Origin: Leucocoprinus leucothites
Lineage: Eukaryota; Basidiomycota; Agaricomycetes; Agaricales; Agaricaceae
Length of the DNA: 64,000 nt
Direction: 5' to 3'
Assembly (NCBI GenBank): GCA_013368445.1
Contig: JAACJO010000004.1
Span: 248,001-312,000 of the forward strand
Positions 12,113 to 23,603 of this stretch are shown piece after piece. Numbering within the stretch: the stretch's first letter is position 1; each line of letters opens with the position of its first letter. The notes under the pieces are model-generated. The model worked only from the letters and a program-made list of their open reading frames with translations, was not told where the DNA came from and did no database searches. Both the position numbers and the translations under genes were made by a program.

Positions 12113-15100
12113 TCAAGCATTACTGCCTTGATATTTCTTAATCAGATCTCTCAATCGAGCCTGTCCAAACGCCGTATCGCGCGAGGGTGGTGTTTTAATA
12201 TCATTACCCCCGCTCGTATTCGAAGAGACAACGACATTGGGCTTTGCATTGTTGATCATGGCGGTGGGGGTCGAAACTAAATCTGGACCATGATTCGAAG
12301 GCTTCAATGGTCCCTGCGCTCCGTCGTCATTACCGCCTCGGCTTATACCCTCTTCACCAACCACTCCAAGCCCAGATTTCTTCCTGGCAGCACCACTGTG
12401 CTTCACCGCACCATTCAAACCACCACCTCCAGCTCCTCTACCATTCCCGGTCACAGCAGACTTGTAATCCCCTCGTCCAATCCCAGGTAAACCAACAGCG
12501 ACAGTCGATGTTCTACTACCGCCCCTCCCCACAGGTCGCACCAAAGATGCAGTTGATGATAAAGTAGGAGTTGCGAAGGATGAAGATACCAGTGCAGGCA
12601 CGGAAGTTGATTTTGCCATTGAAACCGGTATAGGAGCACCTTTCGCTTTCTCCAGTGGACGATTGGGACGGGGTTCATTGGATGGCAACGGGGACTGGGC
12701 TATGACAGGCGGAGCAGGCTTAGGTTTGGGTGCAGGTTTTGTTGCGAGTGGCGGCGGCGTCTTAGGTTTCGAGGTCGGCTTTGGAGGCACCGGCTTTGAC
12801 GATGGAGTAGGCGTCTTTGATTGTGGCCTATTTTTCTCGGCTGTATGTCCACCAGCTGACGACGGGGTAACGAAAGTAGCCGAGGACTTGCGAGGCAATA
12901 ACATAGGCGGCCCACTCGATTTCTTCGCGTCAGCCACAGTAGTCGAGGGAGGGACAGGTCTACCACGGATCGGGACATCCTTTGCATTAGCAGGGCTTCC
13001 ACCTATAACAACACCCTTCACGTCCTTCATTACGCCCACAGTTGGCTTGACGGCATTATTCCCAGCACCAGCATTGCCAGCAGCAACAGAAGCCCACAAT
13101 GACGCGACATGCGTCACCTTTCCACCCCTTCCACCTCTCGCGGACCTCACATCATATTTGCCATCCTCCTGCTGCGGTGGCGGAGGAAAGAGGGGTAATC
13201 GCCCGTTCTTCTTTGGAGGTCCATCCTGTGCAGCGTGGGCGCCTGATGGTTTGGGACTAGCACGTGAAGCGACATTGGCATACGAAACTGGACTGGGGGT
13301 CAATCTGGTTGTCACAGGTTTATCGCTATCTGCGGCTCTAATCGAAGGAGGGGGTACGGCAGCGGGCTTTGGCTCAACCACCTTCGGTATCGACTTGCTG
13401 ACATTCCGGACACCACCGCCAGGAGTGTTAGAGGGCGGCGAAACTCTCCTATCCGTCCTAACTGTCTGCGTCTTCGGGGGACTAGGCTTCACAAACGGAT
13501 AGTGCTGCTCTTTCTTCGCCTTCTTTTCCTCTTCCTGCTTGCCATTCATCCTCGTAGCTGGTGTAGGTGACGAACCCAAAGCTTCGGAGCGAGCAGGCTT
13601 TACTGATGGTGAATCTCGCGTCGACTCCTCTGCCCAAATGTCCATCACTCTCCTAGCCTCTTTTACCACCGTCGCTTCTTTACCTATTCCGCCAGCTCTA
13701 CGCAACATAGACCTCGTCATGGACTTGGTAACTGTGTCCCGCTGAGCTTTCATCGTTTCAATAGGCATGAACCCTGATGATCGCGGATTGGGCGATCCAG
13801 CTGCAGCAGGCGAGGGTGTCGTTGTTTCGGCTTGAACAATCTCTGGATGTATGCTATTGCGCAATGGCGTGGATGGTAGTGATTGGGCAGGTGCGGGTGG
13901 AGGTGAGGGCGATCGTGAATGTATTTGTGGGTTGAAACGAGGTTGAGACTGAAGGCCACGGAGAGGTTTCTCCTCTTCCTCGTCTACATTGATTGAGTCC
14001 CATTCTACGGACCTGACAACACTCGGGCTGGGAGGAATGATTTCTTCCTGAGGTGGTGGCGCATCAGGGTCAATTCCACCCAACCAAGCCGTAACACGTC
14101 CTCTTGTTCGCGCGGACTTTTTTGACTTATTCGAAGCCGCCCCTCCAGAATTTTTTGGTGACTCGGTTGATGATGTACCTGTAACCTGCGCTGAAGCCGT
14201 CGCTGGCTTGGCGGAAGTGGTAACGGCGATGTGAGAAAGGATGCGAGATTCCGCACCAGCACGTTCGCGCCGATGCTGTTGCTGCTGTTGCGGTTGATGA
14301 TTACGCGACTGGAAATAACTCTCCACTCCAACAACACTCTTTCCAGCTCTGTGCGTCTTCCCACCATCCACCGATTCTTGTTCCTGCTCCTGTTCATCCC
14401 CACTCCCCTCTCTGTCCAACAACCGCTCCTGCACATCCTCTTTATGCCCATCAGCCGCATCAGCATCACCCACACTACTCTGATCCAAAGTCAGGCTCGA
14501 TATCGCACTCTCATCAGGTAACAGCATCCTCTCAGAGCTAGCGCTAGCACTCTCGTTCCCGCTTTGCACAGCCTTTCCTTCAAGATTCGGTGTCGTTGAC
14601 GTACTAGGCACGCTACTCTCCGTCCTCATAGACGCTTTCGCCTTCGTAACACCGGCATCCGTAGCATGAGCGGGTGATGAACTTTGACCAACAGCCAAGA
14701 TATTTCTAACATCGGGCTTCTTCTCCTTCTCCACCTTCCTCGTCCCCACTTGCGCTATAAGTCGTCTCTCCAGCGCGTCTAGACCAGTTTCCACTCCTCC
14801 GCCGGGGATAGCGAGTGTAATGGGCAGTCTTGAAGGACGTTTGCACGCTGCGAGAGTAGGCGTAGGTGGTACAGGTGCACTTGGATCTTGTGATGAGATT
14901 TGGGGAGAGGAAAGAGGGGAAGGAGGAGTGAAGATGGATGTAAGGGGAGCATCGCCGTTGGATTTATCTACAGCATGCTGTCGGGGTTTAGTCGATGGAG
15001 GTGGTACTGGTAGCGTCTTGTTCATGTTCACGTTTACGTTCATGTCAACACCCTCTGACGGCTTCTCCTTTCCTTTCCCCTTTCCTTTATCCTTCGCCTC

Positions 15101-17339
15101 ATCCTTCTCCACCTCCGCAGCTTGAGCATCCAACCCCGCAGCAATCTTCTCCAGCTCCCACACACTCTCGCTCTTCATCACAGGCTTTCCGTTTACGTTC
15201 AAATTCGTGAAGGATTGCTTGTGCCGGATTTGTGGTCTTGGCGAGTGTAATATTGGATCACTGCCATCACTGACATTAGCAGTAGGGAGAGCGATTACCG
15301 GATCCACACCAACAACAAGCATATCCGCAGAAACACCAGTGCCACCAGAAGGACCAGTAGAAGTGCCCCCAGCGGTTATAGTGTTAACAGCGTGACTGTC
15401 GCTAGTGGAAGGATATCCAAATCGGTGTGCAACGGGTGATACACTCCTGCCTCTCCCAACCAAAACTGAAGTTTGCCTCAGATGTCTTGATATGCGAGAT
15501 GCAACAGCACCCTTTCCTTCCTCTCGCTGTCCCACAACGACAGCTTGAGATGAATCGTCAGAGGTAAGATCCTGATTTTGAGGATGATCAATGTGTTGGT
15601 GAAGAGGTGAGGTTCGCAACTGGTTCGAGATCTGAGTGGGGTGTGCAGGAATGTTCGTTCGAGGTGGCGTTTGGGGGTGGGGATGACGACTGGGAAGAGG
15701 TAAAAGGACGGGATGTGTATCGCTCGGTGTAAAAGGTAGCCCTGAAATTGGAGAAGCATGACCGCTACTCTGATTGTGCGCCGGTGTAATCGTTAATGGA
15801 CCAGCACTTGATGGTCGAGGAGGTAGCTGCCTAGGAGGATGATTAAGGTAGGTATAAGTTGGTTGGTTTAGGGGGTATAATGCTGTTTCGTGATGTGGAG
15901 GTGGTCGTGAGGCATGAGGACTCAAGTATGCTTGATCGGGAGGATAGTACTGATATTGTGCTGGGGGGATCCAGACTTGTTGTGCGTGTGAGTCAACGTA
16001 AGGTTGAATAACAGGTTGCGGAAGAGGGCGGGTATGATTCTGCTGTGGGAGAGATGTGTACTGGGGGTATAGCATCGGTTCGGATGGGATTGGTGGAGGT
16101 TGTGGCGGTAGTTCAGGAAGGGCATCAGGGTGGACTATCATAACAGGTATTTCCAGTACAGTTTCCTTTCTAAATAGAAATATGACAATCAGAACTCTGG
16201 GTCCAAAGCAAGGGCCTGATTCAGATAGAAAGCTTACCTTCCCAGACCCATAGCAACTTTGACTGCCACAGTTGCTTGGATACTGAACAAGGCCTCACTG
16301 GTCGGCTCAGCTTCATCGGTATCTCCTTCATATGTTCCGCCTCTGACACCTTTTGCGTTCGGTGGTACGTCAAACACTAGGTGTGCAACACCTTCGCCAC
16401 CGGGAGGAAGGGTATACTCAGGACCCTTGAAAGGCACGGTCAGAATTGTATCTGAGATCTGTAGAGGCTTTGAGCTCGAGCTGGAGGGACCAGAAGGGAG
16501 AAGAAGCGTCCGATTGAGCTCAAGTGTCAACCCTGTGTTCTATGGTTGATGATAGATTAGCAACTGAAACGAATCCAAAGACGAGCGCCGAACGCACCTT
16601 TCGACTGGAGTGGTTTTTGACCTGCAACTCAACACAGGCACTGTCACCAGCGACGAGAATCCCTCCTAAAACACGACCATGCATCCAAAACCTCCCATTT
16701 TCTCCCACAACTACCGTTCCTTCCTCAGCTTTGGCCCGACTGCCAGGTCCAAACCCGAAGGGGTCTTCATCGAAACTTTCGAGAACGCTAACTTCATTTT
16801 TATCCGTTACCAATTGACGCAAGTCTTTCCAGACAATGCCAACACTCCCTCGGACTTCATAGCGAACTCTTGCGAGTCCATTCGCAAAGTTTATCGACGC
16901 AGGTGATGAAAGTGGAAGTGTGATACGAAAAAGAAACGTTGAATGACCTCGTTTGGCTTTATAGTAGTCTTCCGGAAGTGGTGGATCACCTGGAAGAGTA
17001 TATGCATAAACTGCATTAGAAGGGGGAAGATTTGGTCCCTGGAAAAGCCTCCTCGAGTGAAGGAAGGTCATTCTTGCTGAATGGTCTCGCGAAGTCAACT
17101 CTAACATCATGATCAACATCAATACGTCACTTTAAACAAGAGAACTAATCACCTTGGAATGCAAAAAGCTCAACCATAATAATCCCAATCCCCAACTTGT
17201 CCGATTTGCACTCCACCTCCATCTTCCCAGTAACATATCGCCCCGCAACGACGCTTTCCCTGGGTAATGTTACAGTGACTCGGATTTTCGAGTGGTTTGT
17301 TGTTGCATTCATCGGCTCTGGCGCTGCGAGGGGCGCCAT
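12113..17339 (-). CDS. Arrestin-like protein with a very long disordered C-terminal tail
   Basis: Four exons (17339-17153, 17100-16598, 16539-16238, 16169-12113) join in frame into 1682 residues. The first ~330 residues form an arrestin-like fold. Strand-rich segments such as RVTVTLPRESVVAGRYVTG and VRYEVRGSVGIVWKDLR belong to the N-lobe, and the C-lobe includes YTLPPGGEGVAHLVFDVP and the HPDALPELPPQPPP linker. The remaining ~1350 residues are Pro-, Ser- and Thr-rich and look disordered, and they sit in a single 4.06-kb exon. The extreme C-terminus, TAFGQARLRDLIKKYQG, is helical and resembles a short conserved end. By family, fungal alpha-arrestins are adaptors that recruit Rsp5/NEDD4 ubiquitin ligase to plasma-membrane transporters for endocytosis. 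I did not find a certain PPxY motif, so the adaptor role is inferred from the fold alone. Confidence 0.82.
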
Positions 17340-17539
17340 CCTCGCAGTAAAGCCTGCAGTCGCACCGAGCAGGAGTCAGTCGTAGGAGCTCAAGATGTGA
17401 GAAAGCGAGACAAGATCAAATTCGGAAACTACCAAAACAGGAAATTACTGTACAATTACATTTAAAGTACCACAATAAACTGGCCTTTGCCAAGTCCCGT
17501 TACCACTACCCCTCGATACGCAAAGACTTCCTGAACTAT

Positions 17540-20229
17540 TTAGTAACTACCTTCTGGCTTTTCTATCAGGACCATTACACTTCGCTCCCCCTGGCCAACC
17601 CAGATTGGCATCTCCGCTGACTGAGGATTTATCTCCGAATCATAATGGTCAGAAACAAAGGATAGATGTTTGTACTTCCAGTTTTCGTATTCGTTTGGTA
17701 ATTTGTCCCTAAATGTGAATTCTCTTGGAACTCTTTTGAAGAGTGCTTGGTCCCTTTCAGATGCTGGTTGGAAGCGTAGCAGACCATCTGCATGTGGGTG
17801 TTCAGCCTAAAAAGCAAAAATGGCGTTAGATGAGGGCGTCCGCCACTGATATATAGGCATACTAACCATATTATTAACAAGCCATTGCAAAAACCTATGA
17901 AGATCCTCGTTTTCAGCCTCGCTAGCCCTCCGGAAGTGACAAAAATTGAACTTGACAAGTGCTTGAAGAATCTCGGCCCTTTTCCCTGCAGGGACTGACA
18001 TACAGAGGTCAAGATAATTAAGACGTATGAATGTGTATATCGAATACAGGGCTTCTTCGATGCTATTTCCTTGTACCCATTTCAGGTTTGCAAGAGAAAA
18101 ATCATCATCGCCGAGATCGCAATCTAGGAGAGGGAATGTGAGGGAATTCCAGCAAGAAAGATCAAAACCCACCTTCAAGTTCGCACTTTTCCTGACTAAA
18201 ATGATTTTTCCAGGAAAGGGCCGTAATAGCGATGTCATAAGTAGCTTGCTCTATGTCCAATATGTCCCGGCCAGATCGAGCAGGATCGAGTAGAAAGTCC
18301 TCAAAAGACTTGTGAAAGAATCGGAGATAATTGTTATGAGCGGACTGAGGCAAAGGCACTGCAACAACGGAATGTAGCTTTCGAAGTGCGCCATAAAAGG
18401 TATCTTGATCAATGCCGAAAAATGCGGAAATATCGACAGGGGAGCCGTACTGCTCAGGCTCGGTTTCTTTCTTCGTGTTCCGCTTGGAAAAATGATATTT
18501 TGGGGATAGGATAGTGAAAGCTAAAATACGCTGAGTAACGGCGGAAACTGATCTGGGAATAGATGAGATGATTTGAAGGTAGAATATGTCCAGTGCGTCA
18601 AGCGGATTCATATCAGGATTGTGGTTTCGAACAGACTCGAGGCATAAGAGGCACAGCTCCAGCAGAGAATCAGGGCTGCTATTTCCATCGCCGATGAATC
18701 TCAGCACAGTTGCGGCCAGGACCGGGAGCCCTCCAACACTCTGCGCTAGTCGCTGTAGTTTAGTTTCAGATGGCCACTGTTTATGTGCAGTGGGAGGACT
18801 GAAATCCCACGATGTCGAGTCTCGGATTTGTTGAAGACCATCTCGAAGAATGTAATAAACATCCTTGAGGTCATCAGCAGCATTGCAGGTGATCTCCTCC
18901 CGGCGGTGCCCGATTGGTGGTAGCGTCTGGCCGAGAGTGCGCTTAAGATGCCACTCCGGACGACTGCAAACCAGCCACAAGACGGGAAGTGGACTTGCTT
19001 TCAATTGGTCAGCGTGCTCTCCAATGAGCTTGATGAGCTCGCACTGAGCTCGTTCATCGTTACACTCATCCAACCCATCTACAATGATAACCAAAGGCTC
19101 TCCAACACTGTTCTCGGCGGTATATTGGGAGGAAAGAATGGCAAAGGGCTCGATAATAAGCCTCTGGAACTGGATGCGGAGCGCCTTGTCAAGAATTGAA
19201 GGGTTTCGAGAGAGGATTTCGGTAATGATATGATTATATCTAGCATCGTGGTCGGCGAGCTGGTAAGCAATTGTGGCGATGATGCCGTTCGGACTTTCGC
19301 GCTTCTGTAGCCTCGAGAAGAAGAATGAAGCGCCAAGTCTGCCTTTCTCAAGGCAATACTCGGCGAAAGTCTGCGCGACAGCTGTTTTACCTGCGCCAGC
19401 GGGTCCCGAAAGCCAGATAAAAGTCCACGGACGGTCAGGGCCCAGCAACCATGAAACAAGTATTTCCCGCAACTCCCGCCGTGTCTCTGGGTGGCATCTG
19501 GGAGGAGGATCGCGGTCCGCGGAATCTGCTTCAGCACCAGCAACACGTTTCTTGTCGAGGAGAAGAAGAACTAGATAACACTTGTGAGTAGATAAACTTC
19601 AGTTCTCGAGAATCGCAAACAAAACATACCCGCTCCGCCAACATCAAAGCTTTGAAAGTGTCCGACAAAGTCATACTTGAGAGGTTGGTTGATGAACTTA
19701 TTTTTGACAACTGTTACATTTGTTTGACCGCCGTGGATTACATTCGTCGGGTTATGCGCGTTGTGATATCTGTTCGTTTGATTGCCATGGACCTCGTTGA
19801 TATTGGAATGGGATATTTCAAAATGATGTGCACCAGCCATGACTCCCTGGAAGCTCTCTGTATAGAGTAGGAAATTGGTCAAGCATCTCTAACCAACCAA
19901 TACAGGCGTGACATACCAGTATTGTCCTTAGAAGCCGTTGATGGCTCCACTCCTGAAGGTGTTTCAAGGTGCGGCTGGTTCAGAATGTCGAATCGTCTGC
20001 TCGAATCATTCGCCGCCATAGCCATCGCACCGCTCACATTCATGGTAGATGTTGCGGCCTGCACACTTTCATTATTACCTGATTTATGCCCTTTTACTCT
20101 GCCGGTAAACGACGCCAAAGATGGTGGCTTGGAAGTGGGAGGGGAGCTAGAATCTGAGGGTGGCTTCGAGGAAAAAATGCGACGGAAAAAGTTTTTCTTG
20201 CCCTGAGCATGCTTGCGAGGGTTCGACAT
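17540..20229 (-). CDS. NACHT-domain STAND NTPase (fungal NLR-like)
   Basis: Five exons (20229-19917, 19857-19630, 19570-18173, 18123-17867, 17806-17540) give 820 residues in frame. Residues 1-104 are basic and Ser/Pro-rich. Residues ~110-180 carry the segment AGAHHFEISHSNINEVHGNQ followed by an Asn/His-rich stretch, a short beta-type motif common at the front of agaric NACHT proteins. Walker A is GPAGAGKT at about 236-243, Walker B is LVIIVDGLDEC, and the CSRPEW sensor follows. The C-terminal third has the FHKSFEDFLLDPARSG winged-helix-like end but no WD40, ankyrin or TPR repeats, so it lacks the ligand-sensing repeats of longer NLRs. NLRs act in non-self recognition and regulated cell death. 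The specific trigger and effector of this one are unknown. Confidence 0.87.
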
Positions 20230-20931
20230 AGATATCGGCTGAGAAGGGACATCAGACGCCCAAGCACCGAGTGCTGTGTCGTTTTAGAGGAGCACGAAAT
20301 TGGAATATTCGTTGACAGCCCGGATCACGAGACCATGATACACAGCCAAACTCAACCTAAAGTTTAAACTCACCAAGTTCACCTGGAGGGCCTTAGTGAA
20401 TAACAAATCACCAGTTAGTCCAGACACAGCTCAGCGCAAATAAAGACTGCCTATAACCAATACTTGGGTTCTAGACTCAATTTGCCCGGTAATGTCCAAT
20501 AGGCCCACAAGAATCTACTACTATTGCGGAACAAGTAGTAGACAAAAGACCACAATCATACTGACAGAATGCTATCAATCTATACTGTTGAACAGAGTGC
20601 CTTCACAGTGGCAGCGACAAGATCCTCGTTGGTGAGAGATGCCCTACGCCCGATTGAGAGGAGAGTCGAGGGAAATAACAAACGAGGAGGTACAGCCCGC
20701 AAGGGCTCGTATTTCTTGTTTCTCAATCTAGAATCACGTATAGTCCCAGACATATCTATTCGTGACATCACGATTGAACCTACAAAGGTGTATCAGATAC
20801 GGGAGTGAAGAATCCGTTCTTGCTGTAAGGGTGGTGCGAAGAATAAAGCTTAAAGAGTGACATATAAGAAATTTGTGATCAAAACTTACTATCAAAGGGG
20901 CAAGCTAATCTACAAATACACAATTAAAAGA
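20230..20931. other. Intergenic between the NLR start and the 3' end of CK2-beta
   Basis: This 702-bp gap should hold the NLR promoter and the CK2-beta 3' UTR. Short frames are present, none supported. No TATA box is obvious close to 20229. Confidence 0.4.
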
Positions 20932-22026
20932 TCACATTTTCTTAGCCTCCTCCAAAGCCTCCAGTCTCGAAACCTGACGATCCCGTACCGCCTCCTGCCA
21001 TCGCTGTAGCTTCGCAATTTCGTGTACTTGGAAGCCATAGATTTTTGGCCGGTAACGATCGGCTTTGAGGGCAACGTTTGAAGTGACGATCTGATCCCCT
21101 CCTCCCTCTGATGGCTCAGGTTCTTCTCTGATACGGTTTCTTCGAATTCGCCCAGCATCTCCTGCACCACCGACACCACCGACACCCGATCCAACACCCC
21201 CAGCACCTCCGAGAGAATTTGGTGGGCCGCCAAAGTCTGCTGGGCCGTTCTTTGGTGGAATAAGATTGGGGTAGACGAGAAAGAGGAGGTGAGGAAAGGT
21301 TGTGCCAAAATACGCCCCGTCAATGCTTCCGTGACGAGAGGATTTAGGCGAGTATAGGTCTTCACAGCGGCCACAGTAAAGTTTGACGGACTTTTCATAG
21401 GGGATATCGGTGAGCCCGACTGGTAGAAGAGCTTGTGAGTTGCACAGTACGCGTGGGCATCGTCCAAAATCTGCCCGTTTGTATTTCTCGATCTAGTTCT
21501 GGATTTAGGCACGTCTGCTTGGACATACGAATGCTCGACGTACCATCTTGGCCAATCCTCGTGCCGTAACAATCCAGCGCGCATGAATAAGGCCATACAA
21601 TAACCTGGCCTGCACATCCAACGACCCTCGCAGACTATCCTGAATGTCATCATCTATTCTCGTATCGAGGGCGCTCAATCAGTCGTCGACGTCAAGATCG
21701 ACATAAAAAAACTACACACCGAGATTGTCCGTAATCAAATCCAGCGCCTGTGAATAATTTGCAACTTCATTATTTAAGCCTGTGAGGTTGAACCTATCGA
21801 GGATAAAATCTTCATCGACTTCGCAAAAGTATTCATTCCCTTTCGAAGAGAGAAACCACGATATCCACTAAGCAAGGTCATTAGTGAGATGGTTTTTGTC
21901 ATGTGTCACCAAATGGTTTTACAGAGCTGAACATGAGAATTTGTAAGATAAGACACGAGTAAAAGACATTGAAGGACAAAGCACACCTGGAATAGTCAGA
22001 ATCAGACCCAGTCGAAATTTCTTCCA
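20932..22026 (-). CDS. CKB1: Casein kinase II regulatory (beta) subunit
   Basis: Exons 22026-21987, 21926-21923, 21867-21720, 21653-21544 and 21492-20932 read in one frame. Landmarks in order are the acidic Ser patch [50 protein letters not shown], the zinc-binding Cys set (CPRVLC then YCGRC), [20 protein letters not shown], and [12 protein letters not shown] near the C-terminus. A Gly-rich insert lies before the last block. The protein is the dimeric regulatory subunit that assembles with catalytic CK2-alpha. The second exon is only 4 nt; skipping it breaks the frame between SDSDYS and WISWF. The first exon begins with the TG of a codon. If an upstream leader ends in A, a split ATG gives 287 residues. 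An alternative first exon starting at ATG 22144 is also possible, so the 5' end is uncertain. Confidence 0.88.
21923..21926 (-). other. CKB1: Candidate 4-nt microexon of CKB1
   Basis: On the minus strand the 4 bases CTCT sit between an upstream intron ending in TTCAG and a downstream intron starting GTAAAA. The flanking introns are 60 and 55 bp, and the second has a CTAATGAC branch-like site. Including it restores the frame and gives SSS before WISWF. A retained longer exon through this spot would also stay open but adds an unlikely hydrophobic stretch. Confidence 0.6.
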
Positions 22027-22158
22027 CTAGATCGAGCAAGTTAGTCACAATTTCAAAGCTCGTGTGCACTCGGCGTACTACTCAACAAGACAAAAGCGGC
22101 GAAGGCGTAGGGATGAGGGAGAGGAACAAGGTGACGGGGAGCATGTTGTGAGGCACGA

Positions 22159-23603
22159 CGAGGGCCACTATAGTGGTCGATTGATTACATAATAAGACCT
22201 CCTGGGTTGAATACCCTTAGTATCACTCTGTCTGCTACTTGACTTCATCCAGTTCCCCCCTTGGCCTGAACCAAAGTTCCAGAAGCCAGCAATTTTTGGT
22301 CATTAACGGATGTTTCGACTCTGCTCACACAATAATTCTCCCAAAATGTCTTAGCGAACTGGATGTCATTGAATCTGCGCTCAAAACGAGTTTCGAGGGA
22401 TTGACATGCGCCCAGAATCGCTCTAGAACTTAATATATATATGATGGCCTCTGCTTTACCTAGAAGAGTCCCCTCGCATAAACAAGCTCCGGTTTCCGAT
22501 AAGGGCTTAAAGCGAACTCAAGATAGTCGCCAATCCAAGCCTCCATTGATAACGGCGCTGTCCAATCTTCTGTACATTCCAAGAGCAACTCGGAGCTGCT
22601 GGATAAATTGTTAGAACTACATGGTAACTTAGGCTCGTTTCACCTCTTGGCGGCGAATGAAGTGGGTGAAGAAGTTTTGTCACACTTGGAACGTTTATTC
22701 GAGCACACCCAGGCCGCTCCACCGGCTCCTCCCCAGTCGACTCCGTCGGGTCGCATTTGATTCAGCAGTAGATCCTCACTCTCAAACGACGCCTATTTCT
22801 ATTGAACCCTGGGGGACTGTTCGCAGCTAATCTTGTCGTGTGGTACTCTCTGCGGCTACATATAACAATATCTTGGAACTGCGTTTCGAGGATCAGGGTA
22901 TAGTCCCGTTAGTACCAAGTACGAGGCGAGCTGAACACGATCCCTGCCAGACCCGTGGAGGATATTAGCAGTAAATTGAAGGCCCATGATGCTTCTTGTG
23001 GATCTCGGCCAGACTTGATAGTCAATTTAGAATATTGGCAGTTAAATCCGGGATAATCACTGTCGACATGATAAGTATTTGCGTCGTGGATCATCCCCGC
23101 TTGAATGACAAAGGAGATGCGGTTTCTGGTGAACGACACTCAACCAAGCCTAGGGGTGCAAACGTTCGTGTACATGCGTCATGCATCATGATACCTCACG
23201 AACCCACCGAATCAGCAATCACCAGTCTACGAAGCTCATCTCACAATATTCAATCAGCGCACCACTTCGCTGTTTCATCAGCTACGCGCCTTGGTGTTCT
23301 CGGATATATCAGTAGAGGAGCCTTGTGGCTACTGGTCGCCTGACTCATAGAAGTAACGATAGATACTCCCTTTTTTCTTTACTCCGGTCTGCGCAAATCA
23401 GCCCTTAAAGCCTTATGGTTCCAACGGAGGTGATCGGAGAAAAAGGACTTCTCGAAAACTTGCATTGCAATGGAATACAAAAATGACAGGTCAAACGAAA
23501 ATCATCTACTACAGCTTCCAGCGAGCGGGGCGGAGCTAGGATAACTCCTTTTATAAATCATAACAATATCATGCTATCATTGTCCGTCATCAACTTCATC
23601 AAT
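22159..23603. other. Intergenic with a possible coding remnant
   Basis: This 1.4-kb gap lies upstream of CK2-beta and downstream of the P450. Apart from the open stretch noted at 22527-22760 I see no gene. The left end may include the CK2-beta promoter. Confidence 0.35.
22527..22760 (+). other. Open reading stretch of unknown origin, 77 codons, no start codon
   Basis: The frame after a stop at 22524 stays open to a TGA at 22758-22760. It reads like protein: an amphipathic Leu-rich part (SELLDKLLELHGNLGSFHLL) followed by a Pro/Ala tail. There is no ATG. A nearby ATG-led frame (22441) cannot be joined to it with an obvious intron. It may be a gene fragment or chance. I do not recognise a family. 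Confidence 0.25.

Noticed and set aside
12663..13502. 279-codon plus-strand frame inside the arrestin-like gene
   Set aside because: It is antisense to the long GC-rich, low-complexity exon of the arrestin-like gene, which has clean splice joins. No motif supports the antisense frame.
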